A DNA stretch of 64,000 nt from Alistipes sp. (GTDB lineage Bacteria > Bacteroidota > Bacteroidia > Bacteroidales > Rikenellaceae). The position numbers and the translations under genes are program-made. Positions 33,527-42,264 of this stretch are shown one piece after another. The stretch spans positions 1 to 64,000 of the forward strand of contig JAGAPT010000026.1 of the NCBI GenBank assembly GCA_017623115.1, written 5' to 3'. The notes beneath the pieces were generated by a model. That model was not told the DNA's origin. It saw only the letters and a list, made by a program, of their open reading frames with translations, and did not search any database. The stretch's first letter is position 1, and each line of letters begins with the position of its first letter.

Positions 33527-36500
33527 TTAGAACGTAATGTTTACACCACCCGAGATGGTACGCATAGCCGAGTAGTTATAGCCACCAATGTCGCCCACAC
33601 CACCAAAGCTCTGACGCGGGTCGAGACCCTTACGCTTCGAGAAGAGGGCTACGTTGTCGGCAGCCAGATAGATGCGGATCGAGCCCATGTGAATCTTGCT
33701 CATCCACTTCTTCGGCAACGTGTAACCAACCGTAATGTTGTTGATGCTCAAGTAATCCGACGAGGTCAACTCGCGGCTCGAACGGTGCTCATACGATACA
33801 TCCGAAGCGTTCAGACGCGGAACATCCGTGTTGGTGTTGTTCGGAGTCCAAGCATTCAGAATATCCTTGTGCCAGTTCACGCCAATCGTGTCACCATAGT
33901 GCATCAAATCGAGGTACGAACGGTCGTAGATCTTACCACCCAGCTGATAGGTGAACTGTGCCGATACGTCGAAGCCATAGAACTGGAAGGTCGTACCAAA
34001 ACCACCATACAGGTCGGGCAACGTGGTACCCAGGTTTGCATTTTGGGCAGCAGTATAGTCATCGGTCGTCGAGTAGTCTCCCTTATCGGGATCCTTGTAG
34101 AAGAGGGCCTTACCGGTCTCCTTGTCTACACCTGCATAAATCGGCAAATAAGCATCATACAACGAACCACCAATCTTGACAATACGGGTCGAATACTTCA
34201 AACCCTCGGCCGGAACATCGCTCGAGAGCTCCAAAATCTCATTCTTGAGGTGCGTAGCGTTAAGGTTGATGCTCCACGAGAAGTTCTTCTTACGAATAAC
34301 TTCACCTGACAACTCTACCTCAATACCCGAGTTGCGCAGGGCACCTACGTTCATCGGAATCGACGTATAACCTACCGAAATCGGAGTCGGCTTGTTGTAG
34401 AGCAGGTCGGTCGTCTTCTTGTTGAAGTACTCAACATTACCCGACAGACGGCCCTTCCAGAGGCTGAACTCGATACCGGCATTGAAGTTGTGCGAGGTCT
34501 CCCACGTAATTTCGGGGTTACCCTTATAAGCCAAGGTCAACGCAAAATCGCCATCAACCGAACCTACCGAATACTGGTCCATGTAGGCGTAATCGTTGGG
34601 CAGGTTATCGTTACCCTGCACACCATACGAAGCCTTCACCTTCAACTCATCCAACCAGTTGGCGGTCTTCTCCATGAAGTTCTCGCGGCTCAGCAGCCAA
34701 GCGCCACCGACCGACCAGAAGTTACCCCAACGATGATCGGGATGGAAACGCGACGAAGCATCGCGACGATACGAAGCCGAGAAGAAGTAGCGATCGAGGT
34801 AGTCATACTGCGCACGGAAGAAGAAACCCTGCGTCTTGTAGTAATTTGTCGACGAACTAACGGACGGGATCTCATAGATAGCGTTGTTCAACTCACCAAC
34901 CGTCGGGTTGTACAGTGTCTTGTTGAAACCCGACAGAGCCTGCCAGGTCACCTTGTAGTGCTCGAAACCGGCCAACAGGTCGATGTTGTGATCCTCGGCA
35001 ATCGTCGTGTTGTAGGTAGCCATGTACTGCTGGTTGATACCAATCGTACGATCATGCGACACCTCAACAGCACCTTGATCCGATACATAACCGCCATAGA
35101 AGGGGTTGTAGAGGTACGAACCGCGGGCATTGGTTACATCGGCACTGATATTGGCCTTCACCTTCAAGCCCTCGTAGAGATCGGCCTCGGCATACCACTG
35201 GCCGGCAAAAGCATCGGTAAACGAGCTATACTTGTTGAGTTTGAGCGTCATCAAGGGGTTCGAACCACCACCGAAGTCACGCGACTGGTTCGTGTTCGTA
35301 CCCGAGTCATACATGATGTCACCGCGCTCGTCGTACATATGGTTACCATCGATATCGCGCACATACATCGGGTAAACCGGAGCAATCATGTTGGCTACAT
35401 AGAAGACGTTACCACCCGTACCCCACGTATTCTGACCACTCGGGCTGCGCAGCTCATAGTTCGTGTAGCTCATCGAGCCACCCACCTTCAGCCACTTCTT
35501 GGCCTGATAGTCAGCCTTCAAGCGAGCCGAGTAACGGGTGAAGCCCGAACCGTCGATCAGACCCGAGTCATCGAGATAACCGGCCGAGAGGTAGTAGTTC
35601 AAACGCTCCGTTGCACCGGCAACCGATACGTTGTACTCCTGACGGAGGTTACCCTCACCGAAGATCTCCTCGTTCCAGTCATCCGGCGTGTAATAGAACT
35701 CGCCATCCGAGTAACCAAGCTTCGCATTCGGATTCAGCTTACCATTCGTACCAATGATGTGCTCGTTGGCAGGAACCGTATAGATCTGATAACCAACACC
35801 ACCATTGTCGGTCGACAACAACGCCTCGTTCGCCTGCACGTGTGCGCTGGCTGCCGAGTTACCTGCCTGAATATAGCTGTTGTAGAGGGCTTTGTAACCC
35901 AACTCATAGTATTGGGCGGGATCCTCGATCACATCATACTTCGGAATACCGCGCGAGCTCGAACCCCACTTGGCATCGAAGGTTACGACAGCGTCACGCG
36001 ACTTACCGCGCTTGGTCGTGATGATGATGACACCATTGGCACCACGAGCACCGTAGATAGCCGAAGCAGCAGCATCCTTCAACACCGAAACCGACTCGAT
36101 ATCAGCCGTGTTGATGGAGTTCAGCGTACCCGAGAAGGGAACACCATCCACGATGTAGAGGGGATCCGAATAGGCGGCCATCGAACCGAAACCACGAATC
36201 TTGATGGTCGACGAAGCACCCGGCTGACCATTGCTCGAAGTCACCTGAACACCGGCTACCTGACCCGTCAGAGCGTTGCTGACGTTCGTCACCTGGCGCT
36301 TTGCGATGTTCTCCGACTTCACCACCGAAGCAGAACCGGTAAAGGCCTCTTTCTTGGCCGTACCGTATGCTACGACGATAACGTCATCAATGGCCTGGGT
36401 ATCCTCATGAAGCGTCACCTTGAGCGAGGATTTGCCTGCCACAGCAATCTTTGCGGGCTGGAAGCCGATAAACGAGATTGTAAGCGTGGCATTTGCCGGA

Positions 36501-36691
36501 GCGGAGATAGCGAACTGGCCTTCCGAACCGGTCGTTGTACCCTGACTCGTTCCGTCTACCATTACAGTCGCACCGGCAATCGCATTACCGTTGGCGTCCG
36601 AAACGGTACCGGTTACCTGCTTATTTTGTGCAATAGCCATGGCGGCTACACCCAAAACAGCAATTAACGATAGTACAAGTTTTCTTACCAT
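33527..36691 (-). CDS. SusC/RagA TonB-dependent transporter (left operon)
   Basis: The 1054-residue protein has a signal peptide (LVLSLIAVLGVAAMAIAQ) and a carboxypeptidase-regulatory-like domain (about 22-100: GTVSDANGNAIAGATVMVDG). The TonB-dependent plug follows (IKIRGFGSMAAYSDPLYIVDGV; VLKDAAASAIYGARGANGVI), then a large barrel ending ISGGVNITF. It imports an unknown nutrient with its SusD partner. Its first ~54 codons are almost identical in DNA to those of the divergent susC at 37240, while the rest is clearly divergent. Only a weak promoter match points toward this gene in the present orientation. No STN domain for anti-sigma signalling is present. Confidence 0.95.
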   Translation of the reverse strand: MVRKLVLSLIAVLGVAAMAIAQNKQVTGTVSDANGNAIAGATVMVDGTSQGTTTGSEGQFAISAPANATLTISFIGFQPAKIAVAGKSSLKVTLHEDTQAIDDVIVVAYGTAKKEAFTGSASVVKSENIAKRQVTNVSNALTGQVAGVQVTSSNGQPGASSTIKIRGFGSMAAYSDPLYIVDGVPFSGTLNSINTADIESVSVLKDAAASAIYGARGANGVIIITTKRGKSRDAVVTFDAKWGSSSRGIPKYDVIEDPAQYYELGYKALYNSYIQAGNSAASAHVQANEALLSTDNGGVGYQIYTVPANEHIIGTNGKLNPNAKLGYSDGEFYYTPDDWNEEIFGEGNLRQEYNVSVAGATERLNYYLSAGYLDDSGLIDGSGFTRYSARLKADYQAKKWLKVGGSMSYTNYELRSPSGQNTWGTGGNVFYVANMIAPVYPMYVRDIDGNHMYDERGDIMYDSGTNTNQSRDFGGGSNPLMTLKLNKYSSFTDAFAGQWYAEADLYEGLKVKANISADVTNARGSYLYNPFYGGYVSDQGAVEVSHDRTIGINQQYMATYNTTIAEDHNIDLLAGFEHYKVTWQALSGFNKTLYNPTVGELNNAIYEIPSVSSSTNYYKTQGFFFRAQYDYLDRYFFSASYRRDASSRFHPDHRWGNFWSVGGAWLLSRENFMEKTANWLDELKVKASYGVQGNDNLPNDYAYMDQYSVGSVDGDFALTLAYKGNPEITWETSHNFNAGIEFSLWKGRLSGNVEYFNKKTTDLLYNKPTPISVGYTSIPMNVGALRNSGIEVELSGEVIRKKNFSWSINLNATHLKNEILELSSDVPAEGLKYSTRIVKIGGSLYDAYLPIYAGVDKETGKALFYKDPDKGDYSTTDDYTAAQNANLGTTLPDLYGGFGTTFQFYGFDVSAQFTYQLGGKIYDRSYLDLMHYGDTIGVNWHKDILNAWTPNNTNTDVPRLNASDVSYEHRSSRELTSSDYLSINNITVGYTLPKKWMSKIHMGSIRIYLAADNVALFSKRKGLDPRQSFGGVGDIGGYNYSAMRTISGGVNITF

Positions 36692-36728
36692 AAGCGTTAA
36701 TTTTTAAGAGTGTTTTATAAATAAAAAG
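36530..36728 (-). repeat. Left arm of the susC inverted repeat
   Basis: This 199-base segment is the inverted copy of 37204-37401. Reading in the direction of transcription it covers 37 bases of leader and about the first 162 coding bases of the left susC. The two arms differ by one T insertion in the leader and two substitutions, about 98.5 percent identity. Similarity drops abruptly at both ends. Confidence 0.95.
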
Positions 36729-36734
36729 CCAACC

Positions 36735-36764
36735 CAAACGCATCCTAATGCATAGGACGGCCAA
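36735..36764 (-). promoter_or_regulatory. Weak promoter candidate facing the left susC
   Basis: On the minus strand TTG (36762-36764) lies 19 bp upstream of TGCGTTTG (36735-36742), one mismatch from TAnnTTTG at the important second position. Confidence 0.35.
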
Positions 36765-37028
36765 CGAATTTCAATCCCCGCCCTTGGTCGTTATTAACAA
36801 ACTGAAATATGCATTTTGGTAGCACTTTATCCTGAAAAAGTCACTAAATCATAACCTTAATATCTCGTGGAATGGATTGCAATGCAAATAGATACGGCAA
36901 AATATTGTGTGCAAAAAGGTGTAGTTTTTGGCGTTATGGAATGCTTTTTTTGCTATATATTATATAATAGGTATGGTGCTTTTTGGGCCCGTTAATCTAT
37001 CAATTCCCTATTCAAGTGCTTGATTTCA

Positions 37029-37050
37029 GCCTAAAAATGTTCATTTAGGC
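37029..37050. other. Hairpin inside the susC spacer
   Basis: GCCTAAA (37029-37035) and TTTAGGC (37044-37050) form a perfect 7 bp palindrome with an 8-base loop. It could be an operator or a binding site for a dimeric regulator. Confidence 0.4.
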
Positions 37051-37163
37051 ATTAATGCTCGGTTACAGATTGTAAGGTCGAGTGGTGGATAATCAAAAAA
37101 ATGCCACTAAACACCCCTCTTTAATGGCAATCTGTTGCATTTTGAAATTTTTTTATGAATTAA

Positions 37164-37195
37164 TTTGTTATTTATTTTTCAATGGTTTATCTTTG
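37164..37195 (+). promoter_or_regulatory. Consensus promoter facing the right susC
   Basis: TTTG (37164-37167) is exactly 20 bp upstream of TATCTTTG (37188-37195). It ends 8 bp before the right arm, so it lies inside the potentially invertible spacer. Confidence 0.8.
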
Positions 37196-37203
37196 TCGGT
37201 GAA

Positions 37204-37401
37204 CTTTTTATTTATAAAACACTCTAAAAATTAACGCTTATGGTAAGAAAACTTGTACTATCGTTAATTGCTGTTTTGGGTGTAGCCGCCATGGCTATTG
37301 CACAAAACAAGCAGGTAACCGGTACCGTTTCGGACGCCAACGGTAATGCGATTGCCGGTGCGACTGTAATGGTAGACGGAACGAGTCAGGGTACGACGAC
37401 C
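37204..37401 (+). repeat. Right arm of the susC inverted repeat
   Basis: This 198-base segment contains 36 bases of leader and the first 162 coding bases of the right susC. It is about 98.5 percent identical to the reversed left arm at 36530-36728. Identity ends sharply at GACGACC, after which the two genes diverge. Confidence 0.95.
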
Positions 37402-40338
37402 AACTCGAATGGTCAGTTTGCCGTTTCAGTACCTAACAATGCTGTGTTGACGGTATCGTTCATCGGTTATGCTCCGATGAAGGTAGCTGTTGCCGGCAAA
37501 ACTCACCTCGATGTTACGCTGAACGAGGATGCGCAAAACATCGAGAATGTGCTTATCGTAGCCTATGGTACGGCCAAGAAAGAGTCGTATACGGGTTCTG
37601 TTAGCACCGTATCGGGTGAGGCTCTGAAGAAAATGCAGGTATCGAATGTTTCGAAGGCCCTCGAGGGTATGGTACCGGGTATGCAGGTAGCCTCGTCATC
37701 GGGTCAGCCGGGTTCATCGGCAGAAATTTCGATTCGCGGTATCGGTTCGATTAACGCAGGTAGCTCGCCGCTCTACATCGTGGATGGCGCTCCTTATGAT
37801 GGCAGCATTGCCGCTATCAACCCTGCCGATATCGAGTCTATCTCGGTTTCAAAAGATGCCGTTTCAACCGCTCTTTATGGTTCGCGCGCCGCTAATGGTC
37901 TGATTATCATCACAACCAAACAGGGTAGCGCACAGCGCAATCAGGTAACCTTCGATGCTCGCATCGGTGTCAACTCGCGTGGTATCTCGAACTACGATGT
38001 CATGGAGAGCCCTGATGAGTATATGAAGACCTATTTCCAATACCTGGTAAATACAGAGGGTAGTGGTCAGGCTGCTTCGGATATCATGTTGGCTCGCTTG
38101 GGTTACAACCCCTATGTGGGGAACAATGGCGTCTTGATGACTCCCGATGGCGAGTTGGTTTCAACCGACCGTCGCTACTACGATGTATGGGAAGACGAGG
38201 TATTTGAGAGTGGTATGCGCCAGGAGTACAATGTCTCGATTTCGGGTGGCAACCAGAAGATGAAGCACTACATGTCGCTGGGTTACCTGAACGATGAGGG
38301 TATTCTGCCGAAGTCGGACTACAATCGTTATTCGGCTCGTGCCAACGCCACCTACAAGGTGAATGAGTATATCGACCTGTTTGGTAATTTGGCCTACTCG
38401 CATGGTGAGCAGAATGCACAGAACATTGCAAGCCTCAGCAACTACTCGAACTCGTTTATGTTCGTACAGCAGATTGCTCCGATCTATCCGGTATACGCAT
38501 ATGATGCTGCCGGCCAGCTGATTCTCGATGAGAATGGCAACCGTCAGTTCGACTTTGGTGATGGTACATTCGGTGAGTCGCGTACGTGGGGTAAGAGCCA
38601 GAACCCGGCTGCAACCGATGAGGCCAACCTCAATCAGACGTTGACCGATCAGGTAAGTGCCCGTGCCGGTATCAACATCAGCCCGATTGAGGGCCTGAAG
38701 TTGTCGGCTAACGTATCCTACGATATGGTTAACCAGGCTGCTGCCACCTTCATGACCCCGTCGTTCGGTGATGCCTTTACCTACAATGGTACCGGTGACC
38801 GTGCACACCAGCGCAATTTCAGTTTGACGAGCAACCAATTGATTACCTATGCCAAGACGCTTGGCAACCACTCGTTCAGCGTGATGGCCGGTCACGAGTC
38901 GTATAAGTGGAAGAACCGCTACTTCTCGGGTACGAAGCGTAATTACTACGACCCGGAGAACCCCGAGTTCAACAATGCTATCTCGATGCAGGATTTGACC
39001 TCGTATTCGAACGAGGAGACCATTGAGTCGTTCTTTGGTTCGGTACACTATGAGTATGGTAATCGCTACTACCTCGATGCAAACATCCGTACGGATGGTT
39101 CGTCGCGTTTCCACAAGGACAACCGTTGGGGTACGTTCTGGTCAGTAGGTGCCAACTGGCGTCTGTCGCAGGAGGCCTTCTTGAAGGATGTTGACTGGAT
39201 CACGAACTTGGCGTTGAAGGCTTCGTATGGTACGACGGGTAACAACTCAATCAACAACTACTACGCTTATAAAGATCAGTATACGGTTAGTCCCGATGGT
39301 GACAATTTCGCTGTTAAGCAGACCTACTGGGGTAACAAAGATCTGACGTGGGAGCAGACGACCAACCTGAACATCGGCCTCAGCGCATCGTTGTTCGATG
39401 CCCGCTTGAAGTTCGATGCCGAATGGTACACGAAACGCACCGAGGATATGCTCTACGACATGCCTTATCCCCCCTCGTCGGGTATTGTAAGCGTACCGAT
39501 GAATATCATGACGATGAAGAACACCGGTATGGAGTTCACACTTTCGGGTAAGCCCATTCAGACGAAGGATATGTCGCTGGAGATTGTGCTGACCGGTTCG
39601 TTCTATGAGAATGAGGTTACCGACCTGCCGGAGGCAAAGCGTGAGGATGGTATTACGCACAATTCTTACTACTGCATCAAGGATGGTGGTCGCGTATGGG
39701 ACTTCTACTACTTGCAGTCGGCCGGCGTTGATCCTGAGACAGGTAATCGCCTCTACTGGCATCGCGAGACTGATGCCGATGGCAACGAGACTCTGACGAA
39801 AGTCATTTACGATGAGTTGAATACCACGAAAGACAAGTTCTATCTTGGTACGGCAAAACCCGACTTCTTGGGTGGTGTTACGGTAAACTTCACATGGAAG
39901 AACCTCGACTTCTCGGTTGCCGGTAGCTATCAGTTGGGTGGCAAGGTATATGATGGTATGTACCAGTCGTTGATGCACATGGGCGGTACGGCCGGTGCAA
40001 ACTGGCACCGCGATATCGCCAATGCTTGGACGCCCGAAAACCCCAACACGAATGTTCCGAAGCTGAATGGTCACATCGGTCAGAACCAATGTATCGACCC
40101 CTTCCTTATCGATGGCAGCTATTTCAACATCCGTAATATCACGCTCGGTTACACCTTGCCGCAGCGTTGGGTGAAGACGCTCCGCATGTCGTCGGTACGT
40201 CTCTATGTAACGGCTGATAACGTAGCCCTCTTCTCGAAGCGTAAGGGTCTTGACCCGCGTCAATATATCCAGGGTGAGGCAGCTGCTAACTATTCGGTAC
40301 TGCGCACCGTTTCGGGTGGTGTTTCGATTAACTTCTAA
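37240..40338 (+). CDS. SusC/RagA TonB-dependent transporter (right operon)
   Basis: The 1032-residue protein shares the signal peptide and the first ~50 residues with the left SusC. Its own plug follows (ISIRGIGSINAGSSPLYIVDGAPY; SVSKDAVSTALYGSRAANGLI), and a barrel ends VSGGVSINF. The regulatory-like domain spans about residues 22-100. It is a TonB-dependent outer membrane importer paired with the SusD protein 14 bp downstream. A consensus promoter lies immediately upstream, so in the sequenced orientation this operon should be the expressed one. The substrate is unknown. Confidence 0.95.
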   Translation: MVRKLVLSLIAVLGVAAMAIAQNKQVTGTVSDANGNAIAGATVMVDGTSQGTTTNSNGQFAVSVPNNAVLTVSFIGYAPMKVAVAGKTHLDVTLNEDAQNIENVLIVAYGTAKKESYTGSVSTVSGEALKKMQVSNVSKALEGMVPGMQVASSSGQPGSSAEISIRGIGSINAGSSPLYIVDGAPYDGSIAAINPADIESISVSKDAVSTALYGSRAANGLIIITTKQGSAQRNQVTFDARIGVNSRGISNYDVMESPDEYMKTYFQYLVNTEGSGQAASDIMLARLGYNPYVGNNGVLMTPDGELVSTDRRYYDVWEDEVFESGMRQEYNVSISGGNQKMKHYMSLGYLNDEGILPKSDYNRYSARANATYKVNEYIDLFGNLAYSHGEQNAQNIASLSNYSNSFMFVQQIAPIYPVYAYDAAGQLILDENGNRQFDFGDGTFGESRTWGKSQNPAATDEANLNQTLTDQVSARAGINISPIEGLKLSANVSYDMVNQAAATFMTPSFGDAFTYNGTGDRAHQRNFSLTSNQLITYAKTLGNHSFSVMAGHESYKWKNRYFSGTKRNYYDPENPEFNNAISMQDLTSYSNEETIESFFGSVHYEYGNRYYLDANIRTDGSSRFHKDNRWGTFWSVGANWRLSQEAFLKDVDWITNLALKASYGTTGNNSINNYYAYKDQYTVSPDGDNFAVKQTYWGNKDLTWEQTTNLNIGLSASLFDARLKFDAEWYTKRTEDMLYDMPYPPSSGIVSVPMNIMTMKNTGMEFTLSGKPIQTKDMSLEIVLTGSFYENEVTDLPEAKREDGITHNSYYCIKDGGRVWDFYYLQSAGVDPETGNRLYWHRETDADGNETLTKVIYDELNTTKDKFYLGTAKPDFLGGVTVNFTWKNLDFSVAGSYQLGGKVYDGMYQSLMHMGGTAGANWHRDIANAWTPENPNTNVPKLNGHIGQNQCIDPFLIDGSYFNIRNITLGYTLPQRWVKTLRMSSVRLYVTADNVALFSKRKGLDPRQYIQGEAAANYSVLRTVSGGVSINF

Positions 40339-40352
40339 AACATTGAACAGTT

Positions 40353-41864
40353 ATGAAAATGAACAATATCAAATCTCTGCTTCTGCTGGGTGTTGCCGTA
40401 TTGTCGGCCGCCTGCTCGAGCGATTTCCTCGAGACCGAGCCCACAAGCCGTGTTTCGGGTGATCGTCAGAATGAGTTGATGCTTGAAGACCCTGCACGCA
40501 TCTCGTCAATTATCGGCGGTTGCTATCAGACACTCTATTATGGTGGTACGTTCCGCATTGGTCAAGGACTCGACAACAACGGATTGACCTCCTATAAGAT
40601 TCTGGGCGACATTTTGGGCGATGACATGATGGACATGTTGAGTTCTGGTGTTTACTCAAACGACCAAGCCTTGATTTACCACCGTGCAGGCTACGCTCGT
40701 CCGACGGCTATGTGGAGCCAGTTCTACAACATTATCTCCACGATTAACCCTGTAATCGCTATTTTGAAAACGGCCGAGGGTACGGATAATGAGATTGACT
40801 CGATGCTTGGTCAGGCTTATGCCTTGCGCGCCTATGCGTATTACTGGTTGATCAACTTCTTCCAGCATCCTTACTCGGTAGACCCCGACGCTCCGGGTGT
40901 TTTGATCTACCTCGACGATGCCACTAAGAATGTCTTGAAGCGAGCACCGGTAAAGGATGTGTATGCCGTAATCGACGCAGACTTTGCTGAGGCTTGCCGC
41001 CTGCTGGCCGGCAAGAAGGTACCCAATACCGCCATTGGCGAGCACATGGCTGCCGGTATGTATGCCAACGCTTTGATGTTCCTGGGCCGTTATGAGGAGG
41101 CTGCTGCAAAGGCAGAGCATGCTACGAAGGGCTTCAAGCTGGGTGGCGCAGCCGATCTGTTGTCGGGTTTCAACTCACTCTCGATGTGCGAGGCCATGTT
41201 TGGTTTTGCTGTAACGGAGGAGTGGAATCTGGTATATGGCACGTTCATGTCAATGATGAACCCTTACGTCGATGGTTATGCCGTACCGGGTTATTTCCCG
41301 ATTGTAGCCTCAAGTGATTTGGTAGACAACATCAACCCGAATGATATTCGTAAGAATTGGTTTGGATACAAGGAGAGCCTGAATATCTATGGTTTCGACT
41401 TCTCAATTGTTGAGCAATTGGGGTGCATGGACTATGTGCCCAATAAGTTCCTCTGCCCCGGAAACTTCATGGCAGACGTAATTTACACGCACGTTGCCGA
41501 GTTCTACTTTGTCGCTGCTGAGGCTTATTACCTGAATCAGGATGAGGCAAACGCACGTCGCATGCTGAATGCTGTGATGTCGACCCGTATCTCGGGTTAC
41601 AACTGCACTCTTTCGGGTCAGGCTCTCTACGACGAGATCTGCTTCCAGAAGCGCGTTGAGATGTGGGGTGAGGGTGTTCGTATCTTCGACGGAAAGCGTC
41701 GTGACGAGACCTTCGATCGCACGAAGTCGAAGTACTATCCTGCCAAGTTAGCAGCTTACAACGCCTTGACCTATAAGGCTCGTGACCAGCGTAACACCTA
41801 TCAGATTCCGACCCGTGAGATGGACAACAACGAGAATCTGACGCCGGAGGATCAGAATCCTTAA
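40353..41864 (+). CDS. SusD/RagB-family nutrient-binding lipoprotein (right operon)
   Basis: The 503-residue protein has a lipobox (LSAAC) followed by SSDFLETEP and the SusD scaffold (LGQAYALRAYAYYWLINFFQHPY, then KRVEMWGEGVRIFDGKRRD near the C-terminus). It caps the SusC barrel at the cell surface. This is a two-gene operon with no third lipoprotein, unlike the left operon. A terminator lies 60 bp after the stop. Sequence outside the family motifs is clearly different from the left SusD, so the two operons probably import different substrates. Confidence 0.92.
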   Translation: MKMNNIKSLLLLGVAVLSAACSSDFLETEPTSRVSGDRQNELMLEDPARISSIIGGCYQTLYYGGTFRIGQGLDNNGLTSYKILGDILGDDMMDMLSSGVYSNDQALIYHRAGYARPTAMWSQFYNIISTINPVIAILKTAEGTDNEIDSMLGQAYALRAYAYYWLINFFQHPYSVDPDAPGVLIYLDDATKNVLKRAPVKDVYAVIDADFAEACRLLAGKKVPNTAIGEHMAAGMYANALMFLGRYEEAAAKAEHATKGFKLGGAADLLSGFNSLSMCEAMFGFAVTEEWNLVYGTFMSMMNPYVDGYAVPGYFPIVASSDLVDNINPNDIRKNWFGYKESLNIYGFDFSIVEQLGCMDYVPNKFLCPGNFMADVIYTHVAEFYFVAAEAYYLNQDEANARRMLNAVMSTRISGYNCTLSGQALYDEICFQKRVEMWGEGVRIFDGKRRDETFDRTKSKYYPAKLAAYNALTYKARDQRNTYQIPTREMDNNENLTPEDQNP

Positions 41865-41924
41865 TGCACAACTATTAGCAATACGTTTGGAGGCGGTTGC
41901 TAATGAAAACAACCTTTTTGCGAG

Positions 41925-41955
41925 AGGTCGCCCCATGGTGGGCGACCTTTTTTTG
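41925..41955 (+). terminator. Terminator of the right susCD operon
   Basis: AGGTCGCCC (41925-41933) pairs with GGGCGACCT (41940-41948) and seven T residues follow. Confidence 0.9.
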
Positions 41956-41973
41956 ACTTTTTTTGTCGGAAAT

Positions 41974-42004
41974 TTTGCAGATATAAAAATTATGTCTATC
42001 TTTG
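41974..42004 (+). promoter_or_regulatory. Promoter of tRNA-Phe
   Basis: TTTG at 41974-41977 is 19 bp upstream of TATCTTTG (41997-42004), 16 bp before the mature tRNA. Confidence 0.8.
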
Positions 42005-42020
42005 CATCACCAAAAACGAT

Positions 42021-42093
<73 letters not shown>

Positions 42094-42096
42094 CGA

Positions 42097-42126
42097 AGCG
42101 ACCTGCTTTCGCAGGTCGCTTTTTTT
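42097..42126 (+). terminator. Terminator of tRNA-Phe
   Basis: A perfect 10 bp stem (42097-42106 with 42111-42120) closes a TTTC loop and is followed by six T residues. Confidence 0.9.
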
Positions 42127-42209
42127 ATGCATATCTGCGCTCACCATCGCACGCAAACACCTCTCATGCATCCACATTTCCATCCCTGACGCCAATAATG
42201 CCGGATTAC

Positions 42210-42241
42210 GAAAAAAGCCTGCCGATGGTTATCGGCAGGCT
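42210..42241 (-). terminator. Terminator of the starch-utilisation operon
   Basis: A perfect 11 bp stem (42216-42226 with 42231-42241) is followed by six T residues on the minus strand, 23 bp after the last GH13 stop codon. Confidence 0.9.
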
Positions 42242-42264
42242 CTACAAAACACAGCAAACAAGCG

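Larger units (their letters stand above)
36729..37203. other. Spacer between inverted susC ends, candidate invertible promoter segment
   Basis: The 475 bp AT-rich noncoding segment is bounded by the near-identical inverted arms. It carries a consensus promoter at its right end and only a weak one at its left end, plus a small perfect hairpin in the middle. No open reading frame of note is present. Inversion between the arms would swap which susC operon receives the good promoter. The claim rests on architecture and has not been observed to switch. Confidence 0.7.

Noticed and set aside
34490-36667. A 725-codon open frame opposite the left susC
   Set aside because: Shadow frame without domains; the minus strand is a canonical SusC.
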